Below are positions 1-7,949 of a DNA stretch of 64,000 nucleotides, piece after piece. The stretch lies in NCBI RefSeq assembly GCF_001636425.1, contig NZ_KV440953.1, positions 4,460,001-4,524,000 of the forward strand, read 5' to 3'. This stretch comes from Heyndrickxia acidicola. Its GTDB lineage: Bacteria; Bacillota; Bacilli; Bacillales; Bacillaceae_C. Under the pieces are notes generated by a model. That model was not told the origin of the DNA. It saw nothing but the letters and a program-made list of their open reading frames with translations, and ran no database searches. The translations under genes were made by a program, and so were the position numbers. The stretch's first letter is position 1; each line of letters begins with the position of its first letter.

Positions 1-876
1 CTTGAAGAAGGCCTTAAGATGCATGTACAAGATCTTCTTGATGCATTTAACAATTATGTCGCTGGGAATTATACAGCTGCTTATATGAACGTCAGAGAAG
101 CCATCAGCCATATGTATACACCAGGAAAAGGGCTCTCATGGGCGATCACGCAGCAATTTCCTTCTAAATTCAATCATTCAACGGTAGACACACCAGCCGT
201 TGAGCTTCGTGAAAAATTAAACTATCTGTTGTCTGAACATGCCGCTCTTGCGATTACCGCGATGCAAAAAGGCGGAGATGGAGCGAAGGATTTCCAGGCT
301 GCCGCTGCCGCATTAAATAATAATACGATGGATTTATCCAACGCAATTGCTTCCGTTTATGGAAGTGCTGCAGGGAAACAATTCCAACAAATTTGGAGCA
401 GCCATATCGGATATTTCGTGGATTATGTAAAAGCGACAGGTAATAAGGATACAAAAGGCAAGGATATGGCGATCAGTAATCTTAATTCCTATCGGGTAAA
501 ACAAGCCCAATTCCTATCAACGGCTACTGGAGGACGATTAAAGGTTGCCGATTTAGAAGCAGGATTAAAAACTCACGTCGACGAGCTATTGTATGCCTTT
601 AACAGCTATGAAGCTGGAAATTACACTGCCACTTACTCTGAGGTGAACACAGCGTACATGCATATGTTTATGGTAGGCCAGGGTCTTGCCAGCGCCATTG
701 TCAGCCAATTCCCAAGTAAATTTGAAAGCAGCATGCCTTCCAAAATGCCTAAAACAGGATTGACACCGCCTGCTGAGCATAACAGCACCAATACGGTGGC
801 GGAATGGACAGTAATCGGGCTTGCGTTATCCTCTATCCTTGCAGCCATGATGATACGCAGAAAAAAAACAAACTAA
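1..876 (+). CDS. Sortase-anchored surface protein with repeated helical domain (5' end missing)
   Basis: The reading frame is open at base 1, so the N-terminus lies outside the window. The visible 292 residues hold the end of one copy and one full copy of an approximately 200-residue helical unit; the similar stretches near residues 1-58 and 185-243 both contain AGNYTA and end in FPSKF. The C-terminus is a sorting signal: MPKTG, then a linker, one hydrophobic segment and RRKKTN. It should therefore be secreted and covalently attached to the cell wall. MPKTG differs from the standard LPXTG at position 1. The sortase gene directly downstream is the obvious enzyme. I do not recognise a defined function; Bacillaceae proteins of this look are often loosely labelled copper amine oxidase, which nothing visible here supports. 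Confidence 0.75.
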   Translation, partial: LEEGLKMHVQDLLDAFNNYVAGNYTAAYMNVREAISHMYTPGKGLSWAITQQFPSKFNHSTVDTPAVELREKLNYLLSEHAALAITAMQKGGDGAKDFQAAAAALNNNTMDLSNAIASVYGSAAGKQFQQIWSSHIGYFVDYVKATGNKDTKGKDMAISNLNSYRVKQAQFLSTATGGRLKVADLEAGLKTHVDELLYAFNSYEAGNYTATYSEVNTAYMHMFMVGQGLASAIVSQFPSKFESSMPSKMPKTGLTPPAEHNSTNTVAEWTVIGLALSSILAAMMIRRKKTN

Positions 877-998
877 GATAACAGCTATGGAATAGGAGGG
901 GAGTTCCTCTACTATTTTTAAAAGGTTTTCGTATAGAGCTGTAAATATTATTTCAGGTAAACAGCCCTTTAAGAATATGAATAAGAGCGGTGAGTGAA

Positions 999-1637
999 AT
1001 GAAACGATTAGCTGTGATAGTATGCATACTGCTTGTAACAGCCGTTTTTGCAGGCTGTACCAGCAGTATGAATGCCAAAAAAGAAAGTGCCAGTACAGAT
1101 AAATCTGTACAAGTACACAAACAGCCGGTTGCAGTATCGATGCTGAAAGCACCTGCACAAATGGCCGTTTCTCAGGCAGAATCTGAGGAACCAGCAGGAG
1201 TGATTCCCGAAACATTGGAAATTCCTGCGATTCATGTAAAAGCCTCTGTAGACAAAGTGGGCTTGCTTCCGAGTGGGAAGGTCGGAGTTCCAAAAGGCAG
1301 CAAAACGGTAGCCTGGTATAAAGACGGAACGAAGCCCGGAGATCAAGGCAATGCAGTGATTGATGGGCATGTGGATGATACTGTGAATCCAGCCGTATTT
1401 TATCATTTAAACAAGCTAAAACCGGGTGATAAGCTTTATATATTGGATAGCAAAGGCAAGAAGCTTACATTTGTTGTCAAAAGGCTTGCTGTCTATCCGC
1501 GAAATAATGCTCCTATTGATCAAATATTCGGCTATACCTACAGCCGCATGCTGAATTTAATTACCTGTGAAGGCAAGTATAATCCTGTGACCACTGAAAG
1601 ATCGAACCGTTTAGTGGTGTATACAGAACTGCAGTAA
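999..1637 (+). CDS. Class F-like lipoprotein sortase
   Basis: A 212-residue cysteine transpeptidase that would cleave a sorting signal and attach the protein to the wall. The first 20 residues are a lipoprotein signal ending in FAGC (lipid-modified Cys20). The catalytic triad is visible: His in IDGHVD, Cys in LITCEG and Arg in TERSNR. The wide spacing between N-terminus and catalytic core and the lack of a C-terminal membrane helix fit class F rather than class A or D. I chose ATG 999 because GGTGAG at 987-992 lies at good distance; a GTG at 990 is also in frame but would overlap that site. It follows the MPKTG surface protein by about 120 bp and is probably its dedicated sortase. A lipid anchor on a sortase is less usual than a membrane helix. 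Confidence 0.82.
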   Translation: MKRLAVIVCILLVTAVFAGCTSSMNAKKESASTDKSVQVHKQPVAVSMLKAPAQMAVSQAESEEPAGVIPETLEIPAIHVKASVDKVGLLPSGKVGVPKGSKTVAWYKDGTKPGDQGNAVIDGHVDDTVNPAVFYHLNKLKPGDKLYILDSKGKKLTFVVKRLAVYPRNNAPIDQIFGYTYSRMLNLITCEGKYNPVTTERSNRLVVYTELQ

Positions 1638-1661
1638 TTGTGAATCCTATTGTAGAGGAGA

Positions 1662-1688
1662 AGAGCCAGGAGATCTTGGCTCTTTTTC
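1662..1688 (+). terminator. Intrinsic terminator after the sortase gene
   Basis: Inverted repeat AGAGCCA / TGGCTCT with a short loop followed by a T run, 25 bp after the sortase stop codon. Confidence 0.8.
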
Positions 1689-1788
1689 GTGTCGGTGTTT
1701 ATTAGAGAATGCCCTTGTTAAATTGAACTACAGGAAAAATGCATTAAAATGCTGGAAAATAAATGGCCGCACATCCTTTTAAAAGGAG

Positions 1789-1819
1789 AAAATCCCTGTT
1801 TTTTTAAAAACAAGGATTT
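1789..1819 (-). terminator. Intrinsic terminator of the cupin regulator gene
   Basis: On the minus strand AAATCCTTG and CAGGGATTT form an A/T-rich stem followed by TTTTCT. It overlaps the stop codon of the gene at 1818. Confidence 0.6.
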
Positions 1820-2372
1820 ACTCAGGATAGTATATGACCATACTTAATTGAACGATTGAGTCTCCCTCATTCCGATAAATATGGGACCTGTCCGCTTTGA
1901 ATTTGATTGAATCCCCGGGAAGCAGGTGAAATTCTTCTCCATTTACAACTATGTTTAATTGCCCCTCGAATACTGTTATATATTCTTCTGTCCCTTCTGT
2001 GTGCGGTTCTGACTCCAAAGCTCCCTCTTTTTCAATTTCCACAGAATACATTTCAAATCGTCTATTCTCTTGAAAAGGAAAATAGGGATATACACGATAT
2101 TTTCCATCATCCTCGGACAAGACCTGTACATCACTTTTCTGAACAACAATTGTATCCGGCTGTGGATTATTGATAAGAGAGGTAAAAGAGATTTTTAGCC
2201 CATTTGCAATTTTCCACACCGTGGTGATGGTCGGGCTTGATTCCCCTCTTTCGATTTGGCCGATCATGGTTTTGCTGACTCCCGTAAGCTCTGCCACCCG
2301 TTCAAGGCTTAGCTTTTTTTTATCTCTAAAGGCCTTTAAATTTCGTGCAATAATTAACTGGACATCTTCCAT
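1818..2372 (-). CDS. XRE-family regulator with C-terminal cupin domain
   Basis: A 184-residue transcription factor. Residues 7-62 form a Cro/CI-type helix-turn-helix (LERVAELTGVSKTMIGQIER), and residues 105-182 form a cupin sensing domain with the pattern PHTEGTEEYITVFEG followed by LLPGDSIKF and H. The His and Glu residues could bind a metal or a small ligand. Proteins of this architecture usually control an adjacent transporter or catabolic gene. The start ATG at 2372 is preceded by AGGAGAG. It is divergent from a LysE-type exporter with 115 bp between the starts, so it probably represses that gene and itself until its ligand is bound. The ligand is unknown. Confidence 0.85.
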   Translation of the reverse strand: MEDVQLIIARNLKAFRDKKKLSLERVAELTGVSKTMIGQIERGESSPTITTVWKIANGLKISFTSLINNPQPDTIVVQKSDVQVLSEDDGKYRVYPYFPFQENRRFEMYSVEIEKEGALESEPHTEGTEEYITVFEGQLNIVVNGEEFHLLPGDSIKFKADRSHIYRNEGDSIVQLSMVIYYPE

Positions 2373-2397
2373 TTTAAGTTACTCTCCTCTTGTGCTC

Positions 2398-2444
2398 TAT
2401 AACGTCTATAATATACAATGATAAAGTACAATTTAAACGTTATA
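2398..2444. promoter_or_regulatory. Candidate operator in the divergent regulator/exporter promoter
   Basis: TATAACGT at 2398-2405 and its exact reverse complement ACGTTATA at 2437-2444 flank an A/T-rich stretch holding TATAAT-like boxes. Their place in the divergent promoter suggests binding sites for the XRE-cupin regulator. This is inference from symmetry. Confidence 0.45.
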
Positions 2445-2487
2445 TTGGTTTTTCTGGTCATTATAACATATGAAGGGGTTGTTCTTT

Positions 2488-3069
2488 ATGCATATCATAC
2501 CATTCTTGCTGTATGTTTTTGTTGCCTCATTTACTCCTGGTCCCAATAATATTATGGCAATGGGCCTTGCCCATCAATTTGGCTTTAAAAAGGCATTTCG
2601 ATTTTGTATCGGTGTAGGAATTGGATTCTTTGTCATAATGGAACTGTGCAGTTATTTTAATCTTTTGCTGAAGGACTTTATTCCCAAGATTGAGTTTGGC
2701 ATGACTTTGTTAGGCACCGTTTATATGCTGTATTTAGCATTTAAGATGCTTAAGAATAAATCTAAGGCCAATGCGGATACAAATTTTAAGAGCAACTTTT
2801 TGGCAGGGGTGCTTTTACAGTTTATCAATCCTAAAGCCATTTTATATGGTTTAACCACTATATCTACTTTTATCATTCCGAATTATCACTCTAACGTGAG
2901 CCTGCTTATCTTTTCCTTGTTATTAGCCTTTATTGGCTTGGCCGCAACGTCACTATGGGGTGTTTGTGGATCGGTTTTTCAAAAATTTCTTACTCAATAC
3001 CGAAGTCAGTTTAACATCGTCATGGCGTTGTTATTAGTGTATAGCGCTATTTCAATCATGTTTGAATGA
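2488..3069 (+). CDS. LysE/RhtB-type amino acid exporter
   Basis: A 193-residue integral membrane protein of about six helices. The LysE family signature SFTPGPNNIMAMGLAHQFG is near the N-terminus, followed by the central FLAGVLLQFINPKAILYG segment, where the NPKA motif is typical of the family. Members export amino acids or derivatives driven by the ion gradient; the substrate cannot be read from sequence. I prefer ATG 2488, because AAGGGGTT at 2473-2480 gives seven bases of spacing; the upstream ATG at 2470 has no site. Control by the divergent cupin regulator is likely. Confidence 0.85.
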   Translation: MHIIPFLLYVFVASFTPGPNNIMAMGLAHQFGFKKAFRFCIGVGIGFFVIMELCSYFNLLLKDFIPKIEFGMTLLGTVYMLYLAFKMLKNKSKANADTNFKSNFLAGVLLQFINPKAILYGLTTISTFIIPNYHSNVSLLIFSLLLAFIGLAATSLWGVCGSVFQKFLTQYRSQFNIVMALLLVYSAISIMFE

Positions 3070-3221
3070 CGGAGAACCTATTGGGAGAATAGCAGCACAC
3101 TGGTACATCAATAAAAATTTGATTTGGGCAGAATAGCAGTAAACAATACCAAAAGACTTCCTATCATAAGGCAAAAACTGTAAAATAGAATTGAGACTTC
3201 ATTAAGCTAAGGGGGATGCAG

Positions 3222-3347
3222 ATGATCTGGGCAGAAATCGTGGCAGGAATCTTATCAATAGCTGGTTATATGAGCTTGGGATGGTATTTTAATGAAGTGG
3301 AAAAGGACGAGAAGCGTTTAAAAAAAGTGAAAACAAGCAAAAATTGA
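3222..3347 (+). CDS. Small single-helix membrane protein, 41 residues
   Basis: A short frame that begins with ATG 3222, six bases after GGGGG in AAGGGGGAT. The protein is MIWAEIVAGILSIAGY... with one hydrophobic helix (about residues 3-23) and then a highly charged tail rich in Lys and Glu (EVEKDEKRLKKVK). The predicted topology is one membrane span with a cytoplasmic basic tail. It stands alone between the exporter and a gene remnant. I do not recognise a family. The strong ribosome binding site and amphipathic design support real translation, but the length leaves doubt. Confidence 0.5.
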   Translation: MIWAEIVAGILSIAGYMSLGWYFNEVEKDEKRLKKVKTSKN

Positions 3348-3426
3348 TCATTTTGACTGCCCTTTCGGCGTTTTTTTTAAGGGATAAAAAATAATGCATT
3401 GCCTAGTTTAAGCGCCTATCGATTAG

Positions 3427-3669
3427 GGAAAAGGACTTGCAAGCAATTTATGTGCTCTATTTATCCGCCATGCCTTTTTAGATTTAGATTCGAATAAAGT
3501 TGAAATAAATGTAGCTGAGAAAAATCTCAGGAGCCGTACCATTCCAGAAAGAGTGGGATTTAAGAAAGAAGGAACCATCCGGGATTATGAGTTTTTAAAT
3601 AGAGAGTTTCACGACCGGGTCATATATGGTCATTTGAATAAAGAGTGGCAGGCTTTGCAAACAGAATAG
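3427..3669 (+). pseudogene. Remnant of a RimJ/RimL-type GNAT acetyltransferase
   Basis: The frame ending with TAG at 3667 encodes the C-terminal half of a GNAT N-acetyltransferase: GKGLAS (acetyl-CoA loop), then NKVEINVAEKNLRSRTIPERVGFKKEG and DYEFLN...HDRVIYG, which follow the order of RimL-like proteins. A TAG stop at 3424 precedes it and there is no start or ribosome binding site. The codons just upstream in another frame (3411-3431) read SAYRLGK, which resembles the expected preceding motif, so a one-base frameshift at about 3430 is possible in addition to loss of the N-terminal half. The gene is not functional as it stands. Confidence 0.7.
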
Positions 3670-3770
3670 TGCTCCGGTCCTCCTTTAAGATTTTTGTTCC
3701 TTACATAAATAAGAAAAAATGGCAAAAAATAAGTCAGTGCCAAAATAATCCTTTAAAGGAGCGATTGAAA

Positions 3771-3983
3771 ATGGTCCAGGAGAAGCAATTGGGAGATGAA
3801 CTAAAGCAAATGTATTTAACATCTCAACTGCCTGTTTCAATGGAGGAACAAATTAATTATTTGGCTGACCGGCTGCGAAACGGCCAGATAACTTTGGATG
3901 ACCTGAAAGGACAGGACGAAGGGGTTCAGGAAAAAATTCACGAGGCTATGTCCAAAATCGAAGGTGGAAATACGCTCTCTTGA
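3771..3983 (+). CDS. Small hypothetical protein, 70 residues
   Basis: ATG 3771 follows AAAGGAGCG with good spacing. The 70-residue product (MVQEKQLGDELKQMYL...) is hydrophilic and acidic, and probably all helical, with no membrane segment, cysteines or recognised motif. The phrase YLADRLRNGQITLDDLKGQDEG suggests two short helices joined by a turn. It is monocistronic, with a terminator 30 bp downstream. In-frame sequence upstream of the ATG reaches back into the GNAT remnant but has no matching signal. I do not recognise the family. Confidence 0.55.
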   Translation: MVQEKQLGDELKQMYLTSQLPVSMEEQINYLADRLRNGQITLDDLKGQDEGVQEKIHEAMSKIEGGNTLS

Positions 3984-4013
3984 TCCTGTCAAAAATGCTG
4001 GCCAGCTCTACTA

Positions 4014-4050
4014 GAAAAAGCCATTTTCCATTGGGGAAGAGGCTTTTTTT
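4014..4050 (+). terminator. Intrinsic terminator
   Basis: AAAAAGCC and GGCTTTTT with an inner TTTCC / GGGAA pairing, followed by a seven-base T run. It ends the small gene at 3771. Confidence 0.75.
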
Positions 4051-4089
4051 GGTTCTGTTAAAGCCAATGGTGAGGGGAATGTTTACACG

Positions 4090-4145
4090 AGAATCCCGAG
4101 CCGCCCGACGAAAAGCAAGTGTCTGGTATGGAAATCAACAGCCAT
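4090..4145. repeat. Broken copy of repeat family B
   Basis: The stretch GAGCCGCCCGACGAAAAG, then CAAGTGTCTGG and GGAAATCAACA matches the terminal third of the family B element (compare 51720-51768), with many substitutions. The rest of the element is missing. Confidence 0.6.
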
Positions 4146-4205
4146 GGAAGGAACATTTCTCTTTTTTGTAGAAATAGTCTATTAAAAAGGGAAGTGAGCA
4201 TAAAA

Positions 4206-5141
4206 ATGAAAACGATTTCAGTAATTGGCTCTGGTGTTATGGGGCATGGCATTGCCCAAATTTTCGCTTTAAAGGGCCATCAAGTTTTTCTTTATGATTT
4301 AAACGAGGGACTATTAAAAAAAGCTTTTAGTCAAATAGATCAAAATCTTTCATTGCTTGTAAAGGAAGCGGTGTTACAAGAGGAAAAAAAGGCTGAAACC
4401 CTATCAAGAATATCGCTTTGCACAAGTCTCAAGGAATGTGTAGAAACAGCTGATTTTATTATTGAGGCTATTCCTGAAATCCTTGAACTAAAATGGTCCA
4501 TATACCAGGAGCTGGATGAGCTTGCACCTGCTAATGCTATCATCGCATCCAATACCTCTACTTTTCCTCTTTCAAAATTAACGGAAAAAAGCCAGAGGCC
4601 GGAACGCATGATTATTACACATTTCTTCAATCCTGCTCAAACGGTGCCTCTTGTGGAAATAGTAAAAGGTGAAAGTGCTAACAGTAACACAGTAAAAGAA
4701 ACAATCGAGTTAATGAAGAAAATTGGCAAAGTGCCTGTCGAGTTAAAAAAGGAAACACCCGGATTTATTGCCAATCGGCTGCAGGCTGCATTAATGAGGG
4801 AAGCCTTTCATTTACTGGCAGAAGGAGTGGCCAGTGCAGAGGAAATTGATAAGGCGGTTACGGCAGGACCCGGTTTCCGTTGGAGTGTTTCCGGCCCGTT
4901 TGAAATAGCCGATTTCGGGGGTTTGGACACCTGGAAGCGCGTCCTTGATCAGCTTTCCCCGGAGCTATCCACGGAGGAGAGTGCTCCCGATCTTATCAAT
5001 ATACATGTCCAAAAAAATCAACTCGGTGCCAAAACGGGCAGCGGCATCTACTCCTACACGGAGGACAACCTTTCTAAAAAGCACCAGGAAAGAGAGCGGA
5101 AATTACTGAAGCAGGCGCTGCACACAGAGTGGATGGAGTAG
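4206..5141 (+). CDS. 3-hydroxyacyl-CoA dehydrogenase family protein
   Basis: A 311-residue NAD-dependent dehydrogenase, probably 3-hydroxybutyryl-CoA dehydrogenase. The N-terminal Rossmann fold has GSGVMGHG at residues 8-15. Catalytic positions are seen as Ser in SNTSTF, His in ITHFFNP, Glu in VEIVKG and Asn in GFIANRLQ. The C-terminal helical dimerisation domain follows. The family oxidises the 3-hydroxy group of acyl-CoA in fatty acid or butanoate metabolism; related enzymes act on carnitine or gulonate, so the substrate is uncertain. I chose ATG 4206 (MKTISVIG) because the Rossmann strand begins there; in-frame sequence upstream runs through a family B repeat fragment. The gene is alone. 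Confidence 0.85.
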   Translation: MKTISVIGSGVMGHGIAQIFALKGHQVFLYDLNEGLLKKAFSQIDQNLSLLVKEAVLQEEKKAETLSRISLCTSLKECVETADFIIEAIPEILELKWSIYQELDELAPANAIIASNTSTFPLSKLTEKSQRPERMIITHFFNPAQTVPLVEIVKGESANSNTVKETIELMKKIGKVPVELKKETPGFIANRLQAALMREAFHLLAEGVASAEEIDKAVTAGPGFRWSVSGPFEIADFGGLDTWKRVLDQLSPELSTEESAPDLINIHVQKNQLGAKTGSGIYSYTEDNLSKKHQERERKLLKQALHTEWME

Positions 5142-5256
5142 GGCAATAGGACTGGAGTTTCAGGGTTGCTAAGTTTTACGGGAATTAAATCTGCACTTTA
5201 GCAAAGTTTTAGCCGGTAAACGGGGAATTCAGAACATGTTTGGTGGGAAATTCACA

Positions 5257-5293
5257 AAAATCCCTCCTGAATAAAGAACAGGAGGGATTTTTG
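5257..5293 (+). terminator. Strong intrinsic terminator after the dehydrogenase gene
   Basis: AAAATCCCTCCTG and CAGGAGGGATTTT pair perfectly over 13 bp and are followed by TTG. The flanking A and T runs make it usable on both strands. Confidence 0.85.
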
Positions 5294-5354
5294 TGTGCGG
5301 AAATGTTGGATGGGGGATAAGGGAACAGTGGAAAATGGTCTTCGTAAAAAGAAC

Positions 5355-5465
5355 GTTGCATAATTTAGGATAAATGTAGCAATTTTTACGGAAAATGTTG
5401 CAGAAAAGCGAATAAATGTTGCAGAAATTCAAAGGAATGTTGCAGAAAAGCGAATAAATGTTGCA
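5355..5465. repeat. Phased array: GTTGCA core at exact 21 bp intervals, six copies
   Basis: The cores GTTGCA, GTAGCA, GTTGCA, GTTGCA, GTTGCA and GTTGCA begin at 5355, 5376, 5397, 5418, 5439 and 5460, exactly 21 bp apart each time. Most are preceded by AAAT or GAAT; the intervals between cores vary (for example GAAAAGCGAATAAAT against GAAATTCAAAGGAAT). On the minus strand one frame reads CNIxxxx heptapeptides without a stop, but there is no start codon with a ribosome binding site. The array lies between two terminator-like hairpins. Confidence 0.8.
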
Positions 5466-5486
5466 AACCGCTCAACGCACTCATAA

Positions 5487-5523
5487 AAAAGAGCACTAGC
5501 CCCATGAGGAACCAGTGCTCTTT
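5487..5523. terminator. Terminator-like hairpin flanking the phased array
   Basis: AAAAAAGAGCACT and AGTGCTCTTT form a stem around a 16-base loop. There is no gene on either side for which it is the obvious terminator. Confidence 0.5.
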
Positions 5524-5534
5524 CTATTATCGGC

Positions 5535-7408
5535 CTCGCTGAGTATCCTTTATCTCAGTCGAAGCCTACGGAATCCGTACGCCGATGAGCAAGGCGCTTC
5601 CGCTTTTCTGATTGTCCAGCTCCAGCGCCTATCGGCTAGCGGATTTCTCCGTCTCCTCCTGCGATAAGTCAACATCAGCTCGTACCTCGCTGTGTATCCT
5701 TTATCTCAGTCAGAGACTACGGAATCCGTACGCCGATGAGCAAGGCGCTTCCGCTTTTCGGATTGTCCAGCTCCAGCGCCTATCGGCTAGCGGATTTCTC
5801 CGTCTCCTCCTGCGATAAGCCCACATCAGCTCGTACCTCGCTGTGTATCCTTGATCTCAGGCCCACCCTACGGTACCCGCACGCCGATCACGAAGCTCCT
5901 CCCGTCTTTCTGATTGTCTAGCTCCAGCGCCTATCGGCTCGCGGGCTTCTCCGTCTCCTCCCTGCGATAAGGCAACATCAGCTCGTACCTCGCTGTGTAT
6001 CCTTGATCTCAGGCCCACCCTACGGTACCCGCACGCCGATCACGAAGCTCCTCCCGTCTTTCTGATTGTCTAGCTCCAGCGCCTATCGGCTCGCGGGCTT
6101 CTCCGTCTCCTCCCTGCGATAAGGCAACATCAGCTCGTACCTCGCTGTGTATCCTTGATCTCAGGCCCACCCTACGGTACCCGCACGCCGATCACGAAGC
6201 TCCTCCCGTCTTTCTGATTGTCTAGCTCCAGCGCCTATCGGCTCGCGGGCTTCTCCGTCTCCTCCCTGCGATAAGGCAACATCAGCTCGTACCTCGCTGT
6301 GTATCCTTGATCTCAGGCCCACCCTACGGTACCCGCACGCCGATCACGAAGCTCCTCCCGTCTTTCTGATTGTCTAGCTCCAGCGCCTATCGGCTCGCGG
6401 GCTTCTCCGTCTCCTCCCTGCGATAAGGCAACATCAGCTCGTACCTCGCTGTGTATCCTTGATCTCAGGCCCACCCTACGGTACCCGCACGCCGATCACG
6501 AAGCTCCTCCCGTCTTTCTGATTGTCTAGCTCCAGCGCCTATCGGCTCGCGGGCTTCTCCGTCTCCTCCCTGCGATAAGGCAACATCAGCTCGTACCTCG
6601 CTGTGTATCCTTGATCTCAGGCCCACCCTACGGTACCCGCACGCCGATCACGAAGCTCCTCCCGTCTTTCTGATTGTCTAGCTCCAGCGCCTATCGGCTC
6701 GCGGGCTTCTCCGTCTCCTCCCTGCGATAAGGCAACATCAGCTCGTACCTCGCTGTGTATCCTTGATCTCAGGCCCACCCTACGGTACCCGCACGCCGAT
6801 CACGAAGCTCCTCCCGTCTTTCTGATTGTCTAGCTCCAGCGCCTATCGGCTCGCGGGCTTCTCCGTCTCCTCCCTGCGATAAGGCAACATCAGCTCGTAC
6901 CTCGCTGTGTATCCTTGATCTCAGGCCCACCCTACGGTACCCGCACGCCGATCACGAAGCTCCTCCCGTCTTTCTGATTGTCTAGCTCCAGCGCCTATCG
7001 GCTCGCGGGCTTCTCCGTCTCCTCCCTGCGATAAGGCAACATCAGCTCGTACCTCGCTGTGTATCCTTGATCTCAGGCCCACCCTACGGTACCCGCACGC
7101 CGATCACGAAGCTCCTCCCGTCTTTCTGATTGTCTAGCTCCAGCGCCTATCGGCTCGCGGGCTTCTCCGTCTCCTCCCTGCGATAAGTCAACATCAGCTC
7201 GTACCTCGCTGTGTATCCTTTATCTCAGTCGAAGCCTACGGAATCCGTACGCCGATGAGCAAGGCGCTTGCGCTTTTCTGATTGTCTAGCTCCAAGCGCC
7301 ATCGGCTCGAGGTCATAAACCAAGTCAGCTAGAAGATTAAAGAGCAAACCTTCTAGCCGCCTTGTCTTATGCTGGTCGCCGATAGGCAGGCGCTTTCCGC
7401 ATTTCGGG
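5535..7408. repeat. Family A tandem repeat array, ~152 bp unit
   Basis: Units start with TCTAGCTCCAGCGCC (or TCCAGCTCC) at 5615, 5766, 5917, 6069, 6221, 6373, 6525, 6677, 6829, 6981 and 7133. The spacing is 151 bp for the first two intervals and exactly 152 bp thereafter. The eight units from 5917 to 7132 look identical by eye. The outer units differ and carry the older sequence type also seen at 11872-12608; the unit at 5766 changes type midway and so does that at 7133, the pattern expected from unequal crossing over. Each unit can fold into a long imperfect hairpin. A related shorter element (7292-7405) follows and ends at the ferredoxin stop codon. Apparent reading frames here have no start signals. 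Confidence 0.9.
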
Positions 7409-7645
7409 TTAGCTTGTAAAGAATTCTCTTGCTTTTTCCAGTGATGGGAGGTCTTCGTCCAAAAGCTCTTCCTCATGAAAGATGGCATCAACGGGACATA
7501 CCGCCTGGCAAGCACCACAATCGATACAAATATCAGGGTCGATATAGTATTGGTCTTTTCCTTCTGCTATACAGTCAACCGGGCACACTTCCACACATTC
7601 AGCCGCTTTTTCATTGCGGCAAGGCATTGTAATGACATAAGCCAT
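7409..7645 (-). CDS. 7Fe-type bacterial ferredoxin
   Basis: A 78-residue cytoplasmic electron carrier. The first cluster motif is C-x7-C-x3-CP (PCRNEKAAECVEVCP), which holds a 3Fe-4S cluster in the family; the second is CIDCGACQAVCP, a standard 4Fe-4S motif. This spacing and the start AYVIT match the seven-iron ferredoxins of bacilli. The likely start is ATG 7645, ten bases after GGAG; an ATG at 7654 lies only one base from that site. The gene is divergent from an iron-sulfur-type regulator and its stop codon touches the end of the family A repeat block. Which redox partner it serves cannot be seen. Confidence 0.9.
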   Translation of the reverse strand: MAYVITMPCRNEKAAECVEVCPVDCIAEGKDQYYIDPDICIDCGACQAVCPVDAIFHEEELLDEDLPSLEKAREFFTS

Positions 7646-7949
7646 AATCAACATGCTCCTTTCAGATGAAAAATAAAATAGTTATTGATGATGCAGAGTT
7701 CGTAGTTTGTGTTTTCAGCCTTTTTATAATATTAGCCATTGTATTATTATTTTAACATACAGCTAAACACCTTATTTACTTATCATAACTATTTTTTATT
7801 AAATCAATATGAATTTTGAATTCCAAAATATAGTATTTTTTAGTAGCGGTCATAGCAAATGGCTTACTGTGACTTTTTATATATTTTTGTTTAAAAACCT
7901 GCTATACTTGAAGAAAATGGATCCTGGTAATGGGAGAAGGGGTGGACAA

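Noticed and set aside
3645-3770. N-terminal extension of the 70-residue protein at 3771
   Set aside because: The upstream codons overlap the end of the GNAT remnant and have no ribosome binding site; AAAGGAGCG precedes ATG 3771.
5229-5432. A heptapeptide-repeat protein (CNIxxxx) on the minus strand through the GTTGCA array
   Set aside because: The frame has an ATG but no ribosome binding site, and it runs through the dehydrogenase terminator; the other 21 bp array shows the same stop-free property with an unrelated motif.
5612-5921. Short reading frames inside the family A array as genes
   Set aside because: They have no ribosome binding sites, repeat with the unit and would be shadows of the repeat composition.
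5535-7408. CRISPR array
   Set aside because: The repeats are 152 bp with no unique spacers between identical units and no cas genes nearby.
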